A stretch of DNA of 64,000 nt, taken from positions 449,814 through 513,813 of the forward strand of contig DIUZ01000002.1 in NCBI GenBank assembly GCA_002423205.1, read 5' to 3'. Position numbers and translations under genes: made by a program. The notes beneath the pieces are model-generated. The model had not been told where the DNA came from and made no database searches. It was given only the letters and a program-made list of their open reading frames with translations. The stretch is from Micavibrio sp. UBA6145. GTDB taxonomy: Bacteria; Pseudomonadota; Alphaproteobacteria; Micavibrionales; UBA1664. Of this stretch, positions 42,531-52,001 are shown piece by piece. The first letter of the stretch is position 1. Each line of letters starts with the position of its first letter.

Positions 42531-44272
42531 ATATATTCAAAACGATACAGCAGGATATTCACAAACTGGTTCACAGGGTTTTCCCCAGTGTTACCGACGC
42601 CACGCTGGCCCGTATCAGCGTTGAACCGCCCCGCGACGCCACACATGGCGACATGGCCACCAACGCCGCGATGATTCTCTCTAAAGAAGCAGGCAAACCC
42701 CCGCGTGCCGTGGCGGAGATGCTGGTCGCCGGACTTGCCGAAATTCCCGGCGTAACCAGGGTCGATATTGCCGGCCCCGGTTTCATCAACATCGCCCTGA
42801 AACCTGACGCTTTCAAACTGATCGTTCCGCATGTTCTGGAATCCGGCCCCAAGCATTTTGGCGACAGCGATCTGGGCGGCAAGACGCCGGTCAACGTCGA
42901 ATACGTATCCGCAAACCCGACCGGTCCGCTGACCGTCGGTCACGCCCGCGGCGCCATCTTCGGCGACGCCACCGCAAACCTGATGGCCAAGGCCGGCTTT
43001 GCCGTGAACCGCGAATATTACATCAACGACGCCGGCAGACAGGTCGAAGTGCTGACGGACTCCGTTACGCTTCGCATCCGTGAAGCCTTGGGCGAAAACA
43101 TCGGTGAAATCCCCGCCGGTCACTATCCGGGCGAATACCTCAAAGACGTCGCCAAAGCCTATGTCGAAAAGCATGGCAGCGATTTTTCAGACCGCGCACA
43201 GGTGCGGGCGTTTGCGATTGCGTTCCTGCTCAACGAGATCAAGATCGACCTTGGTGAAATGGGCGTGGTTCACGACGAATTCGTCTCCGAAGCCAAAATT
43301 CTGGGCGACGGCGAAGTTGAATCCGCGCTTGAGGCACTAACCAGTCAGGGCCTGATTTATCAGGGCGTGCTCGAACCGCCGAAGGGTAAGCTTCCCGACG
43401 ATTGGGAAGAACGCGAACAGACCCTGTTCAAATCCACCCAGTTTGGCGACGATGTTGACCGCCCGTTGAAAAAATCGGACGGCAGCTCGACCTATTTCGC
43501 CAACGACATCGCGCATTTCTTTCACCAGTACAAAAAGGGCTACAAAAAACTGGTCTGCGTGGTCGGTGCCGATCACGGCGGCTACGTGAAACGTGCAAAA
43601 TCTGCCGTGAAGGCGATGAGCGCTGGCGCGGCCGAACTCGACATGCCGCTGGTCGCGATTGTTCACGTCACGGAAAATGGCAACCCCGTGCGTATGTCCA
43701 AACGGGCAGGGACGTTTATTACCCTGCGCGATATGCTGGAACGTGTCGGCGCAGGCGTCATGCGCTTCATCATGCTGACCCGCGACGCGGGCCAGACGCT
43801 GGAATTCGATTATGCGCGCGTGACCGAACAATCAAAAGACAACCCGTATTTTTATGTTCAGTACGCGCATGCGCGTTGCTGCTCGGTCATGAAACATGCG
43901 GTGGCCATGTTTGGCGATCTGCCGGATGACATGCTGGCAAAAACCAGCCTGGCATCACTGGAACGCCCCGAAGAAATGGCGCTGGTCAAACTGATCGCGA
44001 CATTCCCGCGCGTGGTGGAGCAGGCCGCCGTCGCGGAAGAGCCGCACCGCATCGCCTATTTCGCGCAGGATGTCGCTTCTGCCTTCCACGCGTGGTGGAA
44101 CAAGGGTCGCGATGACGGCACGCTGCGCTTCCTGATCGAAGGTAACAAGGACTTAAGCATGGCGCGCATTGCGCTGGTGCGTTCCGTTGCGGTCACCATT
44201 GCGGCCGCGCTGAACGTGATCGGCGTGCCGCCATTGCAGGAGCTTCGTTCCGAGGTGGAGATCGCTGCCTGA
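42527..44272 (+). CDS. argS: Arginyl-tRNA synthetase
   Basis: The 581-residue class I synthetase has an N-terminal tRNA D-loop binding domain (about 1-100), the HIGH-like signature NPTGPLTVGHARGA near 130, a KMSKS-like VRMSKRAGTFIT near 388, and a C-terminal all-helical anticodon-binding domain. It is coupled to dgt upstream and its stop overlaps the SPOR gene start (TGATG). Confidence 0.95.
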   Translation: MNIFKTIQQDIHKLVHRVFPSVTDATLARISVEPPRDATHGDMATNAAMILSKEAGKPPRAVAEMLVAGLAEIPGVTRVDIAGPGFINIALKPDAFKLIVPHVLESGPKHFGDSDLGGKTPVNVEYVSANPTGPLTVGHARGAIFGDATANLMAKAGFAVNREYYINDAGRQVEVLTDSVTLRIREALGENIGEIPAGHYPGEYLKDVAKAYVEKHGSDFSDRAQVRAFAIAFLLNEIKIDLGEMGVVHDEFVSEAKILGDGEVESALEALTSQGLIYQGVLEPPKGKLPDDWEEREQTLFKSTQFGDDVDRPLKKSDGSSTYFANDIAHFFHQYKKGYKKLVCVVGADHGGYVKRAKSAVKAMSAGAAELDMPLVAIVHVTENGNPVRMSKRAGTFITLRDMLERVGAGVMRFIMLTRDAGQTLEFDYARVTEQSKDNPYFYVQYAHARCCSVMKHAVAMFGDLPDDMLAKTSLASLERPEEMALVKLIATFPRVVEQAAVAEEPHRIAYFAQDVASAFHAWWNKGRDDGTLRFLIEGNKDLSMARIALVRSVAVTIAAALNVIGVPPLQELRSEVEIAA

Positions 44273-45267
44273 TGCGTCTGCGGCATATCATCGGTATGGC
44301 TGGCACCGTCGCCCTGATGGGCGGCGGCATATGGTTTTTTGTCAGCGGTACCGGCAATAATGCCGTTGGCGCGGGCGGCCTCCCGCTGATCAAGGCGGAC
44401 AGCAAGCCCGCAAAAGTCGCGCCGGAAGAACCGGGCGGCGATGTCATGCCCAACGCCGACAGCACGGTGTTCTCCGCCATCGGCGCCGAGGTCGGCGTTG
44501 ATCCTTCCATGGAAAACCTGAAAATGCCTGCCGGTGAAAGACCCGCTGAGATGCCGGAATTTGCAGGCCTGAAAACCGGTTTTGCCGTGCCCGCGCAACC
44601 CGAAAAAGTCGTCGAGGATTTATTTGCCCCAACGCCCACGGCTAAAACCAAGAATGATTACGTCTCCGGCATTGCGCCCGATGTGTTGCCGCCGGAACCG
44701 GCTGTCACGGTTGAAGAAAAACCTGAGCCGGTTAAGGCTGAAGAACCAAACCCGGAAACCAGGGCCGAAGTAAAAGCCGAACCCGAGTCTGAAGTAAAAA
44801 AAGAAGAACAGAAAAAAGACGCCACGCCGCCCGCTGAACCCGTCATCGCCGCGGAGGATTTAATAAACCCCGCACAGGCCATGGAACAGCAGGAAAAGGC
44901 GATGATCGCGCCGCAAGTCAAACCGGTTATTCCGCCAAGCAAACCCGCAGGCCTTAAAACGGATGTGAAGCCGGTTGCGAAAGCTGAAACCAAGCCCGCC
45001 GCCGCACCTGTGAAGTCTGGTTATTACATGCAACTGGCATCGACACCGTCGAAGGAAGAGGCGCCGCGTCTATGGGCGCGCCTACAGGAAAAATATCCGG
45101 CTGCGCTGAGCGGCCTGACACCCGTCTATCAAACCGCAACCGTGCCGGGTAAAGGCGAATACATCCGTGTCCAGGCTGGCCCGGTGACACAACAACAGGC
45201 CAATGATCGCTGCAAACAATTGCACGCCATCGATGCAAAGGGTGGCTGTCTTGTCTTTAAACGATAA
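44272..45267 (+). CDS. SPOR-domain membrane protein
   Basis: The 331-residue product has an N-terminal membrane segment (about 5-22), a ~200-residue Lys/Glu/Pro/Ala-rich linker, and a C-terminal SPOR domain (about 255-331; YYMQLASTPSKEEAPRLW, QAGPVTQQQANDRC). SPOR domains bind glycan strands lacking stem peptides at division sites. The place between argS and nagZ-scpAB is standard in alphaproteobacteria. Confidence 0.9.
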   Translation: MRLRHIIGMAGTVALMGGGIWFFVSGTGNNAVGAGGLPLIKADSKPAKVAPEEPGGDVMPNADSTVFSAIGAEVGVDPSMENLKMPAGERPAEMPEFAGLKTGFAVPAQPEKVVEDLFAPTPTAKTKNDYVSGIAPDVLPPEPAVTVEEKPEPVKAEEPNPETRAEVKAEPESEVKKEEQKKDATPPAEPVIAAEDLINPAQAMEQQEKAMIAPQVKPVIPPSKPAGLKTDVKPVAKAETKPAAAPVKSGYYMQLASTPSKEEAPRLWARLQEKYPAALSGLTPVYQTATVPGKGEYIRVQAGPVTQQQANDRCKQLHAIDAKGGCLVFKR

Positions 45268-46231
45268 AACCGCGCCGATTATTTTCGGTTGCGAAGGCCC
45301 GATCTTAAGCGCCGACGAAAAAGCATTCTTCAGTGACGCGCAACCCGCGGGCTTTATTCTGTTTCAAAAAAACACGGTTGATCCGGATCAGGTCACGCGC
45401 CTGTGTGATGAATTGCGTGATTGCGTCGACTGGGAAGCGCCGATCCTGATTGATCAGGAAGGCGGGCGCGTGCAGCGCCTGAAACCGCCGCACTGGCAAA
45501 ATTTTCCGGCACCGTGCGGCTTTGGCGATGTGTATCTGCAAAACGAAGCCGCCGCGCTTGCTGCCGCTGAAAACAACATCAAGGGGCTGGCCGACGCACA
45601 GGTACCGATGGGCATCGACGTCAATTGCATCCCGTGCCTTGATGTTGTGCCGGCGGATAATGATGTAAAGGCGATTGGCGATCGTTGCTATTCATCCGAT
45701 CCCGCCATCGTCGGTGCGATTGGTCTGGCCGTGGCACGTGCCGCGATTGCCGCGCGTATGACCCCGGTGATGAAACATATGCCCGGCCACGGCCGTGCCG
45801 TCGTCGACAGCCATCACGATCTGCCGCGCGTGGCGGTGAAGCGCGAGATGCTGGAGGCCGATTGGCAGCCGTTTAAATTGCTGGCCCGCAGCATCGGTGA
45901 CGACCAGTTATGGGGCATGACCGCGCATGTCATTTACACCGCGCTCGACCCCGATTTTCCGGCAACACTTTCAAAGACCGTTATCAGCGAAATCATCCGT
46001 GGCGCGATCGGTTTTGAAGGCCTGCTTTTGACCGATGACCTGTTCATGGATGCCCTCAAGCCCTGGGGCGATATACCCGCCCGGGCGCGACTCAGTATCG
46101 AGGCCGGTAACGACCTGGCGCTTCACTGCCATGGGAGCGTTTTAGAAAGATCAAACGCAATCAATGTGTTACCGTCAATTCGACCCGATACTTTGGCCCG
46201 ACTTGATAATTGGGTTAGAAATCGCATATAA
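45251..46231 (+). CDS. nagZ: Beta-N-acetylhexosaminidase NagZ
   Basis: This family 3 glycosidase of ~326 residues removes GlcNAc from muropeptides in cell-wall recycling. The signature KHMPGHGRAVVDSHHDLP carries the general acid His and Asp pair, and LLTDDLFMDAL holds the nucleophile Asp. Several in-frame starts overlap the SPOR gene; I prefer TTG 45251 (AAAGGG eight bases upstream and a family-like short N-terminus before APIIFGCEGP), but ATG 45233 and GTG 45242 are possible. Confidence 0.9.
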   Translation: MSLNDKTAPIIFGCEGPILSADEKAFFSDAQPAGFILFQKNTVDPDQVTRLCDELRDCVDWEAPILIDQEGGRVQRLKPPHWQNFPAPCGFGDVYLQNEAAALAAAENNIKGLADAQVPMGIDVNCIPCLDVVPADNDVKAIGDRCYSSDPAIVGAIGLAVARAAIAARMTPVMKHMPGHGRAVVDSHHDLPRVAVKREMLEADWQPFKLLARSIGDDQLWGMTAHVIYTALDPDFPATLSKTVISEIIRGAIGFEGLLLTDDLFMDALKPWGDIPARARLSIEAGNDLALHCHGSVLERSNAINVLPSIRPDTLARLDNWVRNRI

Positions 46232-46257
46232 AGGCGGCGCTATACGAGTGGGACAAA

Positions 46258-46497
46258 ATGGTAGCAACAGTTTTCAGCCTTTCTGCGGAATTCAAAGATA
46301 ACGCCGGCCCATTGCCGCGCTTTTTGCGCGAGCCGCTGGTTAAATTGGCACGCCGCGAGAACACCATTTCCTTCCCGATGCTTCAGGAAATCCTGGGCGA
46401 TTGGTTCGGCAAGGTTGGCCCGCGCCTGCGTCTGGCCCGTAACTGGTTCCTGCAAATGCGTAACCGTTCGGCCCGCACCTTCTCCAAACCGTTCTAA
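46258..46497 (+). CDS. Small basic protein, hypothetical
   Basis: The 79-residue product is Arg-rich, with plausible helices (LPRFLREPLVKLARR, FPMLQEILGDWFG, LRLARNWFLQMRN) and no signal. It fits between nagZ and scpA on the same strand and has protein-like composition. I do not recognise a family. A chance frame cannot be excluded. Confidence 0.5.
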   Translation: MVATVFSLSAEFKDNAGPLPRFLREPLVKLARRENTISFPMLQEILGDWFGKVGPRLRLARNWFLQMRNRSARTFSKPF

Positions 46498-46570
46498 GCC
46501 TCTCAAAGCTTGTGAAAAACCCGCGTTTAATTGATGACGCGATGATGCTTCCGGTGCTAGACATTCCATA

Positions 46571-47437
46571 ATGGAAAACACCGCCGCCACACTCACTTTC
46601 GAAGAAGACAAGCCGCGCGACCCCAATGCGCGTGAACCGGAAGACGCACTGGTCGTTACTGTCGATGGCTATGAGGGGCCGATTGATCTTCTGCTGACCA
46701 TGGCACGCGACCAGAAGGTCGACCTTCGTCAGATTTCTATCCTCGCGCTGGCCGAGCAATATCTGAAATTCGTCGAAGCCGCGCGTAAGCTGCGCATCGA
46801 ACTCGCCGCCGATTATCTGGTCATGGCTGCATGGCTTGCCTATCTGAAATCCAAACTTCTTCTGCCCAGCCATAAAAGCGAAGTTGAAGAAGAACTCTCG
46901 GGCGAGGCATTGGCCGAAGCCCTGCAATTCCAGCTGCAGCGCCTGGAAGCGATGCAGAACATTGCCAAGCAATTGTTTGAACGTCCGCGCCTCGGCCTCA
47001 ACCGTCTGCCTGTCGGCCGCGCCGGTCTGACCATAGAGGCACCGGTCCGCATTAAATGGAAGGCTGATCTTTATCAAATGCTCGACGCGTTCGGTGCCAT
47101 CACCAAGCGCATGAACCCGACCAGCTATGACATCAAGACATGGCCGCTGATGTCGATGGAAGACGCAAACCAGCGCCTTGCGCTCATGATCGGCTTCCTG
47201 CCGCCGGGCCAGTGGAAATCGCTGTGGCAGGCGCTCGACCGCTTCACGCCGGATGAATCCGACGCCTCGCTCAATACCAAATCCGCGCTCGCGTCCACGC
47301 TGACCGCCGCGCTTGAACTGGTGAAGCAGGAAAAAATCGTCCTGAAACAGGAAGGCCTGTACGCGCCGATTTACATCCGCACGCCCAGCAACATTCAAAA
47401 ATCCGACATTGAAAAAGAGCCTGCCAATGACATCTGA
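46571..47437 (+). CDS. scpA: Segregation and condensation protein A
   Basis: The 288-residue kleisin subunit of the SMC-ScpAB complex has an N-terminal domain DGYEGPIDLLLTMARDQKVDL, an AADYLVMAAWLAYLKSKLLLP helix, and a C-terminal winged-helix part (KQEKIVLKQEGLYAPIYI). It bridges SMC heads in chromosome organisation. It overlaps scpB by 11 bases. Confidence 0.93.
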   Translation: MENTAATLTFEEDKPRDPNAREPEDALVVTVDGYEGPIDLLLTMARDQKVDLRQISILALAEQYLKFVEAARKLRIELAADYLVMAAWLAYLKSKLLLPSHKSEVEEELSGEALAEALQFQLQRLEAMQNIAKQLFERPRLGLNRLPVGRAGLTIEAPVRIKWKADLYQMLDAFGAITKRMNPTSYDIKTWPLMSMEDANQRLALMIGFLPPGQWKSLWQALDRFTPDESDASLNTKSALASTLTAALELVKQEKIVLKQEGLYAPIYIRTPSNIQKSDIEKEPANDI

Positions 47438-48080
47438 AGAAACCACACTGAATGCCGATATGCGCGACCTGCGCGTTCTCGAAGCCGCGCTGTTCGCCAG
47501 CCGCGAACCGATCTCGGCATCCAAGCTGAACATCTTTGTGTCGCACCTCAACCCGGATGAAGTCCACGCGCTGGTTGCCAGGCTGCGTCAGGATTATCAG
47601 GGCCGCGGCATCACGCTGGAAGAAACCGATAGCGGCTTTGCCTTCCGCACCGCGCCCGACCTGTCCGAAAACCTGGCCGAATTGCGCGTTGAAGAACGCC
47701 GCCTCAGCCGCTCCGCAATGGAAACACTGGCCGTCATCGCCTACCACCAGCCGATCACCCGTCCTGAAATCGAAGCCATTCGTGGTGTCGCCACGTCCAA
47801 GGGCACGGTTGATGCGCTTCTGGAAACCAACTGGATCAAACCGGGCCGCCGCCGCGAAACGCCGGGCCGCCCGCTGACCTGGGTCACGACCCCTGAGTTC
47901 CTTGACCATTTCGGCCTTGAGTCTATAGTCGATCTGCCTGGTCTGGACGATCTGAAAGCCGCCGGCCTTCTGGATCGCCGCCCGGCCGTTGCCGTCACTT
48001 CCGACCTGTTCGACGGGGAAGCAGATGACAGCGTCGAAGACGAAACCGCTGAAAACACATCCGAGACCGAAGCCGCCTAA
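47427..48080 (+). CDS. scpB: Segregation and condensation protein B
   Basis: The 217-residue partner of ScpA has two winged-helix domains: LRVLEAALFASREPIS... in the first and AMETLAVIAYHQPITRPEIEAIRG in the second. An acidic tail (DGEADDSVEDETAEN) ends it. ATG 47427 overlaps scpA; the longer frame adds only six residues. Confidence 0.93.
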   Translation: MTSEETTLNADMRDLRVLEAALFASREPISASKLNIFVSHLNPDEVHALVARLRQDYQGRGITLEETDSGFAFRTAPDLSENLAELRVEERRLSRSAMETLAVIAYHQPITRPEIEAIRGVATSKGTVDALLETNWIKPGRRRETPGRPLTWVTTPEFLDHFGLESIVDLPGLDDLKAAGLLDRRPAVAVTSDLFDGEADDSVEDETAENTSETEAA

Positions 48081-48136
48081 TTTTGGCCGCAACAACAAGG
48101 GTATAAACACCCTGCAAACAGATTAAGGACTTCGCT

Positions 48137-48316
48137 ATGGGTATTAGCATTACGCATATTCTTCTGCTGGTCGTTGTCGTGCTGATCGTGTTCGGCGCGG
48201 GCAAACTGCCGAACGTCATGGGCGATCTGGCCAAGGGCGTGAAGAATTTCAAAAAGGGCCTCGCCGAAGATGACGAGCAGCAGCCCAAGATCAACGACAA
48301 AACCAAAGCCGAATAA
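48137..48316 (+). CDS. tatA: Sec-independent translocase TatA
   Basis: The 59-residue product has one N-terminal membrane helix (ITHILLLVVVVLIVFGAGKLP), the FGAGKLP hinge, and an amphipathic helix (MGDLAKGVKNFKKGL) with an acidic/basic tail. It forms the pore-like component that moves folded twin-arginine substrates. tatB starts 17 bases later. Confidence 0.93.
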   Translation: MGISITHILLLVVVVLIVFGAGKLPNVMGDLAKGVKNFKKGLAEDDEQQPKINDKTKAE

Positions 48317-48333
48317 AATCAAAGGGCATCGTC

Positions 48334-48702
48334 ATGTTCAACATCGGCTGGGGTGAGCTTCTGGTCATCGCGGTGATTGTGCTGTTCGCATTCGGCCCCG
48401 AAGACATTCCTAAAATCATGTACAACATCGGCCGCTTCATGCGCCGGTTCCGCTATATGCGCTATGCGCTTTCGACCCAGTTCGAAGACTTCATGGAAAA
48501 GGCTGAAAACGCCGGCCGCGCCAAGGGCAAGCTGGCGCAGATGCGTGAAGTCGCCGCCGACAGCGAAGGCGATGACGACGAAATCCTGATGACCATGCTG
48601 CCCGATAACCCGCCCGGCACCCAGGACGACAAAAAACAAACCGGCGTGGCCGAAGACACGGCCGCGCTCGTGCCCGCACCGAAAACAGGGGACGCCGCAT
48701 GA
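48334..48702 (+). CDS. tatB: Sec-independent translocase TatB
   Basis: The 122-residue product has N-terminal helix FNIGWGELLVIAVIVLFAFGPEDIPK with the TatB-type Glu at position 8 and the FGPEDIP hinge, then a long amphipathic helix and an acidic tail. It works with TatC as the signal-peptide receptor. It overlaps tatC by four bases. Confidence 0.93.
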   Translation: MFNIGWGELLVIAVIVLFAFGPEDIPKIMYNIGRFMRRFRYMRYALSTQFEDFMEKAENAGRAKGKLAQMREVAADSEGDDDEILMTMLPDNPPGTQDDKKQTGVAEDTAALVPAPKTGDAA

Positions 48703-49496
48703 CCGATCCCGCGCAAACCCCGCTGACCGACGAGAAGACTCCGGTCATCGAACACATGATCGAGCTGCGCCGCCGCCTGATCCACAGCGTGATCGTCCTG
48801 ACGGTCATGACCGGGCTGTGCTACATGTTCCGCGATCATATCCTGAGCTTCCTGATCAAGCCGCTGGAAGACGCAATGGGCTCTGAGTCCACCCACCGCC
48901 TGATCTATACATCGCTGACCGAGGCGTTTTTCACCTCGCTTAAAATCTCGTTCCTGACGGCGCTGTTCGTCACGCTGCCCTTCATCCTGATGCAGATCTG
49001 GAAATTCGTGGCCCCCGGCCTGTACCAGCGGGAGCAGGGGGCGTTGCTGCCTTTCCTCATCGCAACGCCGGTGCTGTTCATCCTTGGCGGTCTGCTGGTC
49101 TATTACTTCGTCATACCCATGGCCTGGAAATTCTTCCTGGGCTTTCAGACCACCGGTGTTGAAACCGTTCTGCCCATCCAGCTTGAAGCGCGCCTTGGCG
49201 ATTATCTGGACCTGATCCTGAAACTCATCTTTGCGTTCGGCCTGTGCTTCCAGTTGCCGGTGTTCCTGATGCTGGTCGCGCGTGCGGGGTTCATCAAGGC
49301 GCATGACCTTTCAACGCGCCGCAAATACGCCATCGTCGCCGTCTTCGCCGTGGCCGCCGTCATTACGCCGCCCGATGTCATCAGTATGGTAACGCTGGCC
49401 CTGCCGTTATGGGCGCTGTACGAAGTATCCATCATCCTCATACGCCGCATGGAAAAGGACCGCGACGCCCGCGAGCCACTTCAGAATGCTGGCTGA
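48699..49496 (+). CDS. tatC: Sec-independent translocase TatC
   Basis: The 265-residue inner-membrane protein has six predicted helices. It begins with the N-terminal TatC motif (IEHMIELRRRLIHSV) and contains FVAPGLYQREQ and the periplasmic Pro-rich loop typical of the family. It recognises twin-arginine signal peptides. It overlaps zapE by 11 bases. Confidence 0.95.
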   Translation: MTDPAQTPLTDEKTPVIEHMIELRRRLIHSVIVLTVMTGLCYMFRDHILSFLIKPLEDAMGSESTHRLIYTSLTEAFFTSLKISFLTALFVTLPFILMQIWKFVAPGLYQREQGALLPFLIATPVLFILGGLLVYYFVIPMAWKFFLGFQTTGVETVLPIQLEARLGDYLDLILKLIFAFGLCFQLPVFLMLVARAGFIKAHDLSTRRKYAIVAVFAVAAVITPPDVISMVTLALPLWALYEVSIILIRRMEKDRDAREPLQNAG

Positions 49497-50574
49497 GATT
49501 TATCAAAAACGCGTTTCTGACGGCGAAATGACCCGCGATGCGGGGCAGGAATACGCGGCCGCGCAATTCGACCTTTTCCTGCTCCGCTGGAACAAGCCGG
49601 GCAAATCCGGCCTTATCTCCAAGCTCAAGGGCAAGGCGCCGAAACCGGTTAAGGGTATTTTCCTGTATGGCGGTGTCGGCCGCGGCAAAACCACGCTGAT
49701 GGACATGTTCGTGGCCGCCCTTCATGCGCCCGATGTCCGGCGCGTGCACTTCCACGCCTTCATGCTCGAAATCCACGCCCGCCTCAAGGCGCTGCGCGAT
49801 CAGGGCGAAACCGACGACATTCTGCCCCACGTCGCCGAAGATATCGCCAAAACCACCCGGCTTCTGTGCTTCGACGAATTGCACGTCAACGACATCGCGG
49901 ACGCCATGATCATCGGCGGGCTGTTCAGGGCGCTGTTCGATAACGGCGTCACCGTCATCGCCACATCCAATTACCGCCCGGACGACCTGTACAAGGATGG
50001 GTTACAACGCGCGCGCTTTTTACCCTTCATCGACCTGATCAAGGAAAACCTCGACGTCGTGCGCCTCGATTCGCCGACCGATTACCGTATGCGCACCCTG
50101 TCTGAAAAGGGCATGTGGTTCTACCCGCTGACGGACCAAAGCTGGTCGCGCATGGATAATTTGTTCACGGCCCTGACCGGCGATGGCCAGGCGCACCCGA
50201 CCAGCATTGAAATCGGCGGCCGCGACCTTCCGATTGAGCGCGCGGACGACCGCTGCGCCTGGATGACCTTTGCCACGCTGTGCCAGGAAAACCGCGGCGC
50301 GTCCGATTACCTGGCGCTTGGCGCTGTCTTTAAAATGATTTTTGTCGACGAAGTCCCCCGCCTGTCCCAGGACAACCGCAACGAAGCACGGCGGTTCATG
50401 ACCCTTGTTGACACCCTGTATGATGCGGGTCGCGTCCTTGTCATCCGGGCGGCCGCCACGCCCGAAGCCCTGTATGACGGCGACGCCAACGCCTTTGAAT
50501 GGCAGCGCACGGTCTCCCGCCTGCTGGAGATGCAGTCGCCCGAATGGCTGGCCCGCCAAAACGTAACCCCCTGA
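49486..50574 (+). CDS. zapE: Cell division ATPase ZapE (AFG1-like)
   Basis: The 362-residue AAA-type ATPase has Walker A GGVGRGKTTLMDMF near residue 66 and a Walker B-like LLCFDELHVND near 128, followed by the sensor segment VIATSNYRPDDLYKDGLQR. ZapE acts at the Z ring late in division. It is coupled to tatC. Confidence 0.92.
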   Translation: MLAEIYQKRVSDGEMTRDAGQEYAAAQFDLFLLRWNKPGKSGLISKLKGKAPKPVKGIFLYGGVGRGKTTLMDMFVAALHAPDVRRVHFHAFMLEIHARLKALRDQGETDDILPHVAEDIAKTTRLLCFDELHVNDIADAMIIGGLFRALFDNGVTVIATSNYRPDDLYKDGLQRARFLPFIDLIKENLDVVRLDSPTDYRMRTLSEKGMWFYPLTDQSWSRMDNLFTALTGDGQAHPTSIEIGGRDLPIERADDRCAWMTFATLCQENRGASDYLALGAVFKMIFVDEVPRLSQDNRNEARRFMTLVDTLYDAGRVLVIRAAATPEALYDGDANAFEWQRTVSRLLEMQSPEWLARQNVTP

Positions 50575-50633
50575 AACACAAGGTTACAGCGATCCCGCTT
50601 ACCAGAACCAACGAACCGGATATAATCCCCACC

Positions 50634-51983
50634 ATGACCAAGAAATACTTCGGCACTGACGGCATTCGCGGCCGCGCCAACATCTTCCCCATGACCGCCG
50701 ACGTCGCGCTGCGCGTCGCCATGGCGGCCGGCTCAACTTTGCGCGCGGCGGAGGGCGAACCCCACAATCGCGTCGTCATCGGCAAGGACACGCGCCTGTC
50801 CGGCTACATGATTGAACAGGCCATGGCCGCCGGCTTCCTCGCCATGGGTATGGACGTGGTCCTGCTGGGTCCCATGCCCACGCCTGCCGTCGCCATGCTG
50901 ACCCGTTCGCTTCGTGCCGATCTGGGTGTCATGATCTCCGCATCCCACAACCCGTTCGAAGACAACGGCATCAAATTGTTTGGTGCTGACGGCTACAAAC
51001 TCTCGGACGATATCGAACACCAGATCGAAGCCAAGATCGACACGCCCGACACGCACCTCGCATCACCCTCCGATCTGGGCCGCGCCAGCCGTCTTGATGA
51101 CGCATCGGGCCGCTATATCGAATTCGTCAAAGGCACGTTCCCGCGCGGCCAGACCCTTGCGGGCCTGCGCATCGTGGTCGACTGCGCGCACGGCGCGGCA
51201 TACCGCATCGGGCCGCAGGTCCTGTGGGAATTGCAGGCCGATGTTATTCCGCTGGGCATTTCGCCCAACGGTCTGAATATCAACCAGGGCTGCGGCGCGA
51301 CCGACACCCTGCTGCTGCAAAAAACCGTCGTTGAGAACGAGGCTGATCTGGGTATCGCGCTGGACGGCGACGCCGACCGCCTGATCATGGTCGATGAAAA
51401 GGGTAACCGCGTAGACGGCGACCAGCTGATGGCCATCATCGCCCGGTCATGGAAACTGGGCGGCATGCTTAAAAACAATGCCGTCGTCGCCACGGTCATG
51501 AGCAATCTGGGCCTTGAGCGTTACCTCAACGACATGGGCCTGACCCTTGAACGCGCCTCCGTCGGAGATCGTTATGTGGTGGAGCGCATGCGCGAAGGCA
51601 AATTCAATCTCGGCGGTGAACAGTCGGGGCATATCGTCTTGTCCGATTTCACCACCACCGGCGACGGCCTGATCGCCGCGCTTCAGGTACTGGCCGTGCT
51701 GAAGGGGGAGGGCAAGCGCATGAGCGAACTGGCCCGCACCTTCGATCCTGTTCCGCAGATACTGGAAAGCGTACGCTTTGCCGCAGGGAAAAAGCCGCTC
51801 GAAAATGATACGGTCAAGGCCGCCATCGACAAGGCTGGCAGGGATCTGGAAAAACAGGGCCGTCTTCTGGTCCGCGCCTCCGGCACCGAACCGGTCATCC
51901 GCGTGATGGCCGAAGGTGACGACGAAGCCCAGGTGCGCCAGGCCGTTACGGATGTATGCGACCGGATTAGGGCGGTTGCTTAA
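50634..51983 (+). CDS. glmM: Phosphoglucosamine mutase
   Basis: The 449-residue enzyme converts glucosamine-6-P to glucosamine-1-P for UDP-GlcNAc synthesis. Conserved parts are KYFGTDGIRGRAN at the start, the active-site serine loop ISASHNPFEDNG near residue 102, the metal loop DGDADR near 243, and the phosphate-binding RASGTEPVIRVM near 410. ATG 50634 is where the family N-terminus begins; the long upstream frame overlaps zapE. Confidence 0.95.
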   Translation: MTKKYFGTDGIRGRANIFPMTADVALRVAMAAGSTLRAAEGEPHNRVVIGKDTRLSGYMIEQAMAAGFLAMGMDVVLLGPMPTPAVAMLTRSLRADLGVMISASHNPFEDNGIKLFGADGYKLSDDIEHQIEAKIDTPDTHLASPSDLGRASRLDDASGRYIEFVKGTFPRGQTLAGLRIVVDCAHGAAYRIGPQVLWELQADVIPLGISPNGLNINQGCGATDTLLLQKTVVENEADLGIALDGDADRLIMVDEKGNRVDGDQLMAIIARSWKLGGMLKNNAVVATVMSNLGLERYLNDMGLTLERASVGDRYVVERMREGKFNLGGEQSGHIVLSDFTTTGDGLIAALQVLAVLKGEGKRMSELARTFDPVPQILESVRFAAGKKPLENDTVKAAIDKAGRDLEKQGRLLVRASGTEPVIRVMAEGDDEAQVRQAVTDVCDRIRAVA

Positions 51984-52001
51984 AATAATTTAGGATGTGA
52001 C